A stretch of 64,000 nt of DNA from Protula sp. h YS-2021. Taxonomy: Eukaryota; Annelida; Polychaeta; Sabellida; Serpulidae. This document shows, one piece after another, positions 33,455 through 45,400 of this stretch (position 1 is its first letter; every line of letters starts with the position of its first letter). The position numbers and the translations under genes were made by a program. The DNA lies in NCBI GenBank assembly GCA_949752745.1, contig OX457027.1, positions 18,370,603 through 18,434,602 on the forward strand. The letters run 5' to 3'. The notes under the pieces were generated by a model. The model searched no databases, was not told the DNA's origin, and worked only from the letters and a program-made list of their open reading frames with translations.

Positions 33455-36400
33455 GAATGGAAGAAGTATTTAATACATAGAAAAATAAATAAAAGAGGAA
33501 AAGTACAAAGGGAGTTAGGGACTCAGGTTAGGAAATGTGGAGGGGGGGAGGGGGTTGGGACAAACAGAAAGGGTGGAAAAGAGAGGGAGCATCAAGACAA
33601 GCTGTATGTTTGGAGTGAATGGAGGATAAGTAACACATGGTAAATAGAAAGGTGTGGCTGTGTTGCAGGTAGACATTGTAACAGGAACACCGGGAAGATT
33701 GGAAGATCTCATTTCAACTGGCAAACTCGATCTGCAAGCCATTAGGTTCTTTGTACTGGATGAAGCGGTATGTATTAAAAAAAAAAAGGCTGTAATATAT
33801 TAGAATATTTCAGAAACAGAATACGCAACTTCGGTTGTATAAAAAGTTCGTGTTCATGAGCGTTCACGCTGCTGGTGTATGTGTATGGAAAAGTACGCCG
33901 AAATTTCAAAATGGTCGCGGAAATTCGACGGCTCTACGTTCATTAGGCCACAGAAAATAAGAAAGGACGCAGGGTCGAGAAAGGTGCCTGTTTAGACGCA
34001 GAATTTTGTTTTAAAACCTAACGCACATGTGAATGTGATCGTCTGCTTGTTTTTGTTGTCAGTCCGTTTTACGCATTCGCCGCCCGTGCAGGGTGATGCG
34101 GTTGCAGGCTGGTGCGGGTGCAGGCGGGTGCGGGCTGGTGCGGGTGCAGGGTGATGCGGGTGCAGGGTGGTGCGGGTGCGGGCTGGTGCGGGTGCAGGGT
34201 GATGCGGGTGCAGGGTGATGCGGGTGCAGGCTGGTGCGGGTGCAGGCGAGTGCGGTCGCAGGCGGGTGCAGGCGCGGGTTGGTGCGGGTGCAGGGTGATG
34301 CGGGTGCAGGCTGGTGCGGGTGCAGGTGGGTGCGGGTGCAGGGTGATGCGGGTGCAGGGTGATGCGGGTGCAGGCTCGTGCGGGTGCGGGCTCGGGCGGG
34401 TGCAGGTTCGTGCGGGTGCAGGGTGATGTGGTTGCAGGCTCGTGCGGGTGCGGGCTCGGGCGGGTGCAGGGTGATGCGGTTGCAGGCTCGTGCGGGTGCA
34501 GGGTGATGCGGGTGCAGGTTCGTGCGGGTTCAGGGTGATGTGGGTGCGGGCTCGTGCGGGTGCAGGGTGATGCGGGTGCAGGCGGGTGCGGGCTCGTGCG
34601 GGTGCAGGGTGATGCGGTTGCAGGCTCGTGCGGGTGCAGGCTCGTGCGGGTGCAGGGTGATGCGGGTTCAGGCTCGTGCGGGTGCGGGCTGATGCAGGTT
34701 TTGGTTGGTCGTCTCCAAACTTGACAGGAAGCTACTTGAAGTAGTTGTGCCCACAACTTTTGACACAGAGCTTCCAAATTTGAATCAATATATCATTTAC
34801 ATACCATCCTTTTTATCCACGGCCAATTTCAGCAGCTCCCATAGGCTTAGCGGGTTGGGAGGGGGGAAAAGGCATTGGGGGTGAGGCACGCTTGCATAAT
34901 TCATGTGCCCTGCATTGTAATCGTAAGCGAAAAGATGTGAAAGTGACAGACGCTTGACGTAATTACTCACAACCCGACTCGCTAGATGTCACGCCTTCCT
35001 GTTCAGGATCACGGGAGACTGTAATGAGCTTACGGAACACGTCACGTGTTGTGGTGACCTGCTCCGCACTGCGCCTGAGCATTCTCTAACATCCAGGTTT
35101 GGCGCCACATATCCCTGGGTAATTCGAGTGGTGCCACGTATGGCTTGAATGTTGAAGTACTTGCCCATACTTGTGAGGTAGTAGTCCGCATCTTTACTGT
35201 TGAATGCTGTTATTTAGTCTTAGTTCTTCCAGAGATTTTTGTTCACTAGATGGTTTTTGCCAATTACTCTGCGCTGTTTGTGAAAATGACTATTTTTACA
35301 ATGCGAGGGATTTTTTTTTTTTTTTTTTTGGGGGGGGGGGGGGGGTGGGGGGTATGCGAAGTTTGAGTTGACGTTTCTCTTACATAATTGGAAACGACTT
35401 ATTGTTTTCTTAATGTTTAAAAGGTTGTAGTATTTAGCAGTGGACCGTCATTATAACGACGCAGCCGGGACTGACTAACTGCTGGCATATCCAAAAACGA
35501 TGAAAAGGGAATCCAAAACCATATTGCAATCACATCTGCTTTTGTAACCAACGTTTATCTGATCTTTGGAAGGTCTTTGGACACAGTCTTTCATTTTTTT
35601 GTTAAAAAGAGACCACCGAAAAAAAACGGCGAAATATCGGAGTTCGAGATAAGTGGCTTCTACTGTACACGAAAAAGTGTCCTAAACGGCAGGCCTCGTG
35701 AACATGCTAAGGAGGAAAAACTTCGTGCTGGGCTGAAAGCACCGCAAAAACCTGAAAGCTGAAATGGAAGAAAAGAGCATTTTGTGCCTTCGGAAAGAGA
35801 ACAGTTTTGGTTGTCATGGCAGCACAGAGTGACCCTGTTGTTTTAAACAAATAATAACAATACTCCCCTCGGCTGCTGTGTTGAATTCGATATGGGACAT
35901 AAATTCACATTTCCAGCCCCAGTCAAAGTTATATAACTTAGTTTTCATAGCCTTTTTTCCCGTAAATTATACAGTTTAATAAGTAATAAGACAATGACTA
36001 TCATTCTACCATAAAACCGAGGTGAATTGTAGTTTACGTATGTCATAAGACAATTTCGAAATACCTGGGGCTAAAACATGAAGGATCGAAAGCTCGTGCG
36101 GTATCCTTCCCTCTACCTTCTACTCCACAGTTCATCAACTGCATGCACTTAAGTATCATGCGACTATCGACAGTCCCAACCCAGTGTTGCCACATCATCC
36201 TTTTTTAAAGGATTATCCTTTTTTTTTTTTTAAAAAAAGTCCGATTTATCCTTTTTTTTATCCTTAAATACTTTTTTTATACTTTTTAAAAAATTTTCAT
36301 CCTTTTTTGATACTTTTTTTCGCTTTTCATCCTTTTTTTATTTTGATATTTTTTTATATTTTTCTAATAACTTAAAAAAAATTTTTGGGAAACACAACGA

Positions 36401-39400
36401 AGCTCTTTTCCTGTTTTCCAAGGGTTCGTTAACAAAATGATGGGGAAAAAAGCGATATAGCCCTTTTGGTAATATTCAGGACAATTTAGAAGTAAACACG
36501 TATGCAGATATTTTTAATGGGTGTGGAAACGAGCATTTCAATAAGTAATAATTACAAAAAAATGATACAATATGATTAACATTAATGTTTTCTATATTTT
36601 CAGCAAAATATTAATGATCCTTTTTTTTATACTTTTTTCCCCAATTTTATCCTTTTTTATACTTTTTTATTTTAATACTTTTTTTTCTTGATGACCCCGT
36701 GGCAAAACTGCAAACAAAGTCTTTGTCAACGCCAGATAGTAATTCTGGAAAGTCTAAGCTTGAGTGATCCAGGAATGTTCAGTGTTCTCATTTTATGGAG
36801 TTTTGTGACGGGGGGAAAAGTACAAATTGGAACTTACCTGTTGCATGAGTTCAGCATTCTTAAGACGCAAATGAGAAAGAATACTTAGATGCAAGTTTTA
36901 CTGATCATGATTGGGCACGGGCATTTTTGTGTCAAGTTAATTCACTTGTGTTAATGTTGCCCTCTCTGTTTGTGAGCGTTAGCAGAAGTTTGTTATACAG
37001 GTTTATATAATCAAACTAACCCTTTGGAGGCATGGGTAGCAGTGGCGTTTCTTTAAAAAAGAATTTCACAAACCACAGTATTACTGGCTAAAGTATAAGC
37101 AGCATGAGACACCGATAATACTATCCTTTCCTATGTTTCTAGAATTACCAGCATCTAGTCTAGTTATACCTCCTTTCAACTACATCATAGCGAAATGGCT
37201 TAGTTTTTAACTACAGATCACAGAATTGTATTAGTTTGTTGTTCGTTAATGAAAATCTTTAAATGAAAATTGGAGAAAATGATGGTGGTGGGGGGGGGGG
37301 GGGGGGGGGGGTTATGGTCCCAGGGGAGTATGGTCTGGGGGGGGGGTATTGTCGGGGGGTATCATCCGGGGGGAGGGTATTGTCCGGGGGGGGGGTATGG
37401 CTCGGAACCCTAGTTTAAGATCTGATACTTCGGTAGAGTGTCGTAAGTTCGGTTATCGTGTCCGGGGAAAAATGTTTAGAACTTTCCCTGTCACCGATCC
37501 TTGCGAGTGCTGTGAAGCAATGACAATGCCCTTCCCGTATTCTGACTTGGTAGTAGTGAGGTTTAATAGAACTTGCCTAACTTGAATCATTTCTTTGATA
37601 AATCTTGATGGAGATGTGGCGCAATGACTCGTGAGGTTCAGTGCATGTTAAAATGAATGATAGAGAAAACTTGATGCAGAGGGTAACTGGACTCGTGGTC
37701 CAACGGACTCTTCGCAGCACTGACTTATTTGCAGTCTTCGACCCAAGTAGGTTTGACTGTTCCCCCCAAAGCTGCGGACTGTTCGCCCCATGCATCTAGA
37801 CCATAGGAAAACATTGTGACTAAACGCATTTGGACTTATTTTCCTTTAGTGGAATGAAGCCAGCAGAACTGGACCGTTTTCGCTACCGAGAATTATACAT
37901 GGATTTTGAACACTTAAAAATTCAGAATTCTTTAAAATCTATGTTACAAGTCCTGCGAAGTTGCCAGTGGATTCAAGATCTGAGCAGCACAGATTTTGAC
38001 ATGTTTTGACGAAGTATGGGAGGTTCAGAGGCGCGGCAGTAATGCGACACTATATCGTGTCAGTCTTATACCAGATGGACGCATCATTCTCCGCTAGTTA
38101 TATCTCTTCCCCTAAGGGAGACATATATGGCATTTGGTGTGTCCGTCGGTCTGTCTGTCCGCAGTGAGTTCCTATGAAATTATCGAGTCGATTTTTCTCA
38201 AAACATACATACATATTTGGCTACATGTCTAGATGATGCTCGTGTCATTTTTTTTGTTCCTTCGAATATTCTGTTTTTGGCAAATTTTTGAACATGGCGG
38301 GAGGGGGGGGGGGGGGGGTTCGTGCATTTTTTTCACTTTGGCAGGCTAAATCCCCAAAACATTGGTTGGATAAGGCTCAGACGTCGCAAGAAGAACACAG
38401 ATATAGCGCAAATGTATACTGCAAAGTTTTCCCTTCATTTCCGTAATGTATTTTTGGCAATTTTTTAAATTTCTGATTTTAAGTTTTTTTTTTCGTGCCA
38501 TATTGTTGTGACATCTCAGAGACAGTTTGTTGGGTTAGGCTGAAACGTGGCAAGAAAAACCCACATACAATGCAAATGTTTACTGCGAAGTTTTTCTTCA
38601 TTCCTGTAAAAATGTATTTTTTGGCGATTTTTTAAATTTTTTGGGCTCGCCAGTGTTGTACTTTGAAGAAAAGAATATTTTCCACGTGACTGATTGGGGG
38701 GAAGGGGGAGGGGGCGGGGGGAGACATATCCGTTTTTGTTTTAACAAAAACACTGGCCAGTCTAGTTTAATTTTTTAGCGAATAAAGAAACCCAAAATGG
38801 CATTTATAATGTGAAAACAACAGAATAGCAATTGTTGAGGTGAGCATTCCCGAAACATCGGAGATAAGCGTCCCCACTGAGAGATTTGCTGTTCAGCCCA
38901 ACGGTAAAGATATAGTAAATGTGCTATATCTTTGCCAGAAATTAGATGGACCAACTAGACATGCTACATTACGCCTTCGCCAAATTTAGTCGTCGTAGCC
39001 CTTACTATCTCAGAGCACTTCGCGAGACAAGTTGATGGCAAAAAAAGAAAAAAAGAAAAAAAAGGAATCATACGGAAACATCTTATTGAATCGTACGAAT
39101 TCAACAAATTGTAGGGATTGAAAATCCCCAAATGTGATAAATAAATGATTAAATTTGCGCAGAGTCTTTGAGCAGCAGTGTTGTTCTTAAAAAACTTGTA
39201 AAACATTTGCGTATGTGTGTGTGTTAGCATCAGGGATCGATACCGTTTCTCTGGTTAAATTCCCCCTGAATATTTGAAATTCTGTGACTAATAACATGAG
39301 TAAAAAATTTTTGTCACCGAAATAAAACCTATTTATTTTTCAGTTTGGTGTTTTAGTGTAGCTTATCCATTCTATTTTTATTTTAAAGATAATATAGAAT

Positions 39401-42400
39401 CGTTTATCATTAAAAATGAACTACTAATTTTTGTATGCAAAAAAAGATATCCATAAAAATCAGCAAACAGATAATTGATTTGTTTGCACTGAAAGGTGAA
39501 AGAAAGCACAGCCTCATTCAACACCCTGGAAACAAAACGAAAAGGTGTGGGCCCTTTTATTGACAAAAAGATAAAAGTAGAGCCCAACCTTTTCCACAGC
39601 CCAGCCTCTGCCCCCCTCCCCCTTCGCGACAAAATCAAATACTATAATAAACGTAATGACATCTTCTCTACGAAAAAAATGGTTGAAGCTCCACCTCACT
39701 ATCCATCTTCCAGACCATTCATCAAATTACACAAGAGAATCAATGCTACAAGGCATTGGGCGAAGAAACCACACAAACGGGGCGAAGAGTCCACACAGAC
39801 GGGGCGAAGAGACCACACAGACGGGGCGAAGGGTTATACAGACGGGGCGAACAGTCCTTACAGACGGGCGAACAGTCCTCACAGACGGGGCGAAGAGTCC
39901 ACACAGACGGGACGAAGAGTCCTCACAGACGGGGCGAACAGTCCTCACAGACGGGGCGAACAGTCCTTACAGACGGGGCGAAGAGTCCACATAGACGGGG
40001 CGAACAGTCCTCACAGACGGAGCGAAGAGTCCACACAGACGGGGCGAAGGGTTATACAGACGGGGCGAACAGTCCTTACAGATGGTCGAACAGTCCTCAC
40101 AGACGGGACGAACAGTCCACACAGACGGGGCGAAGAGTCCACATAGACGGGGCGAATGGTTATACAGACGGGGCGAACAGTCCTTACAGACGGGGCGAAC
40201 AGTCCTCACAGATGGGGCGAACAGTCCTCACAGACGGGGGAAGAGTCCACATAGACGGGGCGAAGGGTTATACAGACGGGACGAACAGTCCTCACAGACT
40301 GGGCGAAGAGTCCACATAGACGGGGCGAACAGTCCTCACAGACGGGGCGAAGAGACCACACAGACGGGGCGAAGGGTTATACAGACGGGGCGAACAGTCC
40401 TTACAGACGGGCGAAGAGTCATCACAGACGGGGCGCAGAGTCCACACAGACGGGGCGAAGAGTCCTCACAGACGGGGCGAAGAGTCCTCACAGACGGGGC
40501 GAACAGTCCTCACAGACTGGGCGAAGAGTCCACATAGACGGGGCGAACAGTCCTCACAGACGGGGCGAAGAGACCACACAGACGGGGCGAAGGGTTATAC
40601 AGACGGGGCGAACAGTCCTTACAGACGGGCGAAGAGTCATCACAGACGGGGCGAAGAGTCCTCACAGACGGGGCGAACAGTCCTCACAGACGGGGCGAAC
40701 AGTCCTTACACACGGGGCGAACAGTCCTCACAGAGGGGGCGAACAGTCCTTACACACGGGGCGAACAGTCCACAGACGGGGCGAACAGTCCTTACACACG
40801 GGGCGAACAGTCCTCACAGACGGGGCGAACAGTCCTCACAAACGGGGCGAAGAGTCCTCACAGACGGGGCGAAGAGTCCTCACAGACGGGGCGAAGAGTC
40901 CACACAGACGGGGCGAACAGTCCACACAGACGGGGCGACGAGTCCTCACAGACGGAGCGAAGAGTCCACATAGACGGGGCGAAGAGTCCACATAGACGGG
41001 GCGAACAGTCCACACAGACGGGGCGAACAGTCCTCACAGACGGGGCGAACAGTCCTTACACACGGGGCGAACAGTCCTCACAGACGGGGCGAACAGTCCT
41101 TACACACGGGGCGAACAGTCCTCACAGACGGGGCGAACAGTCCTTACACACGGGGCGAAGAGTCCTCACAGACGGGGCGAACAGTCCTCACAAACGGGGC
41201 GAAGAGTCCTCACAGACGGGGCGAAGAGTCCTCACAGACGGGGCGAAGAGTCCTCACAAACAGGGCGAACAATCCACACAGACGGGGCGAACAGTCCTCA
41301 CAGACGGGGTGAAGAGTCCTCATAGACGGGGCGAACAGTCCTTACACACGGGGCGAACAGTCCTCACAGACGGGGCGAAGAGTCCACACAGACGGGGCGA
41401 AGAGTCCTCACAGACGGAGCGAAGAGTCCACATAGACGGGGCGAAGAGTCCACACAGACGGGGCGAACAGTCCTCACAGACGGGGCGAAGAGTCCTCACA
41501 GACGGAGCGAAGAGTCCACATAGACGGGGCGAAGAGTCCACACAGACGGGGCGAACAGTCCTCACAGACGGGGCGAACAGTCCTTACACACGGGGCGAAC
41601 AGTCCTCACAGACGGGGCGAACAGTCCTTACACACGGGGCGAACAGTCCTCACAGATAGGGCGAACAGTCCTCACAAACGGGGCGAAGAGTCCTCACAAA
41701 CGGAGCGAAGAGTCCACATAGACGGGGCGAAGAGTCCACACAGACAGGGCGAACAGTCCTCACAGACGGGGCGAACAGTCCTTACACACGGGGCGAACAG
41801 TCCTCACAGACGGGGCGAACAGTCCTCACAGACGGGGCGAACAGTCCTCACAGACGGGGCGAACAGTCCTTACACACGGGGCGAAGAGTCCTCACAGACG
41901 GGGCGAACAGTCCTTACACACGGGGCGAACAGTCCTCACAGACGGGGCGACCAGTCCTCACAAACGGGGCGAAGAGTCCTCACAGACGGGGCGAACCGTC
42001 CTCTCAAACGGGGCGAAGAGTCCTCACAGACGGGGCGAAGAGTCCTCACAGACGGGGCGAACAGTCCTCACAACGAGGCGAAGAGTCCTCACAGATGGGG
42101 CGAACAGTCCTTACAAACGGGGCGAAGAGTCCTCACAGACGGGGCGAAGAGTCCTCACAGACGGGGCGAAGAGTCTACATAGACGGGGCGAAGAGTCCAC
42201 ACAGACGGGGCGAACAGTCCTCACAGACGGGGCGAACAGTCCACACAGACGGGGCGAACAGTCCACACAGACGGGGCGAAGAGTCCAAATGAGGAGCCCT
42301 TAGACCAAGTCGGACGAAGAGTCTGGAAAGCTGTAGAGATGTCAATGCGTCAGCGTGGCTGCTCCGAGGGGTTTATGCGACTTCACAGCAAAAAAAAAAA

Positions 42401-45400
42401 AAACTAAATAACGCATTGAGACAAACCCTACTGATACATTTGTTTGTCGAGGTAGTCTTTCGCCTCGGGCTTCAGGTTGCCAAAGTCACGCAGAACAGAC
42501 GTGGCCAAGATACAGAACGGCAAGAGAGTGAATTTTTTTCCATTTTTCTTTGCGCAGAAATGCCTGGCGATCAGCGGAATTCTGCCACAAATAAACGATT
42601 TTGAACATAGTATCGACACACCTATGTGTAACTCTTCGCGTGCTGCTCTTTAGGAGTTTCAAATCCCAGGTGAAGACCTGAGATGAAACCCTTGACACCA
42701 AGGTTTTTTTTTAGCTTTTAACTGAATCTTAGACATCAGCGCTGTCTGGGGGTTCCGGCACGGAATGATGCGAATAAATCTCGGACACAACATTGTACAT
42801 TCCCCAATGGGTTTGGATGCACAGATGCGTATGCAAGTTGACAAGTATTACTTAGCAGTATCCACGTTTAAAATGAATTAACATATAATTAAAATATAAT
42901 TATTAAATATCTTCCAATGAGGATGCGCAATGGCTGATTGCTTTTTTTTTCTTGAAATGGAAATCACCAAATTTAGAGAGTGACTTGGGAATGGGCGTTT
43001 CTTGTAGAAGTGAAAAGAAGTAATGTGCTTTTTGATGGTCTAAAATGAGACTTTATATGACGTGTTTATCCAGCTGTAAGATCTTGAAATTGTGTGGGTG
43101 CTAATAAAACGCGATGAAAGTGTCCCGCAGAGGTATTTTGTCGTCCATTATTTTCATTCCATTTCCTGAAGTGGCAATTTCGTAATGGTTCAGTTTCTTT
43201 ATCCCAACCAAAAAAAAAAGCTTCAGGGGTAAAATTTCGAATCATTTCGCTCCTTATGGGATCCTTTATTCTCTATTTCCGCCCGTTAAAGTGGCATTTG
43301 ACTTAATGTCTCTCTTTCGCCGCCTTTTTGAAACAAAATCTCGCGGGCATTTTACAGGTGTTTTTTTTTTCCACTTCACTCTCGTAGTGAATCGGAACAG
43401 ACAGAGATGTTGTTTTTTTTTTTGTTGTTGTTTTTTTTTGTTTTTGCTGAAGTTATCTAGAGATTGGCAGGAATTCAAACTGGAAATTGGTAACCGGACA
43501 ATGCCTCCCGCAACACTTCCATGACACACGTCCATGACACACGTCCATGACAACACGTCCATGACAACACGTTCATGACAACACGTCCATGACAACACGT
43601 CCATGACAACACGTTCATGACAACACGTCCATGACACACGTCCATAACAATACGTCCATGACAACACGTCCATGACACACGTCCATGACAACACGTCCAT
43701 GACAACACGTCCATGACAACACGTCCATGACACACGTCCATAACAATACGTCCATGACAACACGTCCATGACACACGTCCATGACACAGGTCCATGACAA
43801 CACGTCCATGACAATACGTCCATGACACACGTCCATGACAAAACGTCCATGACAACACGTCCAGTGACAACACGTCCAGTGACAACACGGCCATGACAAC
43901 ACGTCCAGTGACAACACGGCCATGACAACACGTCCAGTGACAACACGTCCATGACAACACGTCCATGACAACACGTCCAGTGGCAACACGTCCATGACAA
44001 CCCGTCCAGTGACAACACGGCCATGACAACACGTCCAGTGGCAACACGGCCATGACAACACGTCCAGTGACAACACGTCCATGACAACACGTCCATGACA
44101 ACACGTCCAGTGGCAACACGTCCATGACAACCCGTCCAGTGACAACACGGCCATGACAACACGTCCAGTGGCAACACGGCCATGACAACACGGCCATGAC
44201 AACACGTCCATGACAACACGTCCATGACACACGTCCATGACAACACGTCCTGTGACAATACGGCCGTGACAGGACTTACAGCGACATCATGTCCATGAAA
44301 GTACGTACAGCGACATCACGTACAGCGACATCACATCCAGTGACGTCACAGTCGGTATCCAGTGGCCCGCCAGTAGGGCCTGGCTCCCAATTTCCGTGGT
44401 CTCAGTTGTTCCTGACAAGAAAAAAGCACACTACGATAATTAAGAATATAATTTACACTGACTTAGCTGGCTTCATCTGGATGATCTTTTTTCATCAGTA
44501 GGGGGACGGAGAGGGTAGGGACGGGGGAATTATCCGTCGTCTGTCGAATCAGCGTTTGTATACTTTTACTTGAAATGTTCCTTCAGTTTTCATTGACTTG
44601 CTTTCCAATTTTTTATGAATGTTCCCTGCATTGTTCTTGAAAAACGATTCGCCAGAAGTAGGCCATATTGCGTCATTTTATTTTTCTGAGTTTTTTTTTT
44701 TTTTTTTGTTTTTTTTTTTTTTTTGTTTTTTTGTTTTTTTTTTTTGCTTCTTTTCATCCTATTGGAAGGAGCTTGCGTGTTGCCGCAAAAGGCAGCAAAT
44801 TTCTTCTCGTTTCTTTAGTTCCTGTATTTGTCCTTGTTCCTTAATTTGAATGCAAATTACACTCCCGAGTTGGAAAATAAAGAGAAGCATCCAATTATTG
44901 CATTTCACAAAAAAAGAGATCATTTGCTAATGTGATGGCATGTTAGAGCGATTTATCTGTGTATGGCACGGCAAAATGTTTTTACAGTCGCACGTTTTAC
45001 TTGAATTATTGGTAAATATATCTGTTGTGGTTAATGAAAAAAAAAAAAACGGGGAAGGAAGCTAGTAAATTTGTGTCAAAGCTTTTAGGAGTTGTTTTTG
45101 ACAGAAAACAGACCTCATCTATGGACATTTTCTACATCTAGAAGAGTAAAAAACATGTGTCGTCGTTTCCTGAATCCAGGACTGATCATCCACAAACAGA
45201 ACGACCACATAGCATGCTGTCTATATTCTACCAATGTTTAATCTTCCTTTTTTAACAAACGCTCTATATATATATACTTTGAGATGCCGTCACTTGAAAT
45301 ATCAAAAACATGATTGACCAAGTATTGTAGAGGAGTAAGAAAGTATGAAAACATGTTGTGTTAACAGGACGGTCTGCTGTCTGCCGGGTACGGGGACCTT

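Noticed and set aside
33992..34777. 261-codon Pro/His/Thr-rich frame on the - strand
   Set aside because: Produced by the 16-bp minisatellite.
39755..42292. CRISPR array
   Set aside because: Regular repeats, but there are no unique spacers, the period is a contiguous 22 bp, and the context is an animal intron.
43266..44258. 330-codon Trp/Cys/His-rich frame on the - strand
   Set aside because: Produced by the 14-bp minisatellite; all frames are similarly open.
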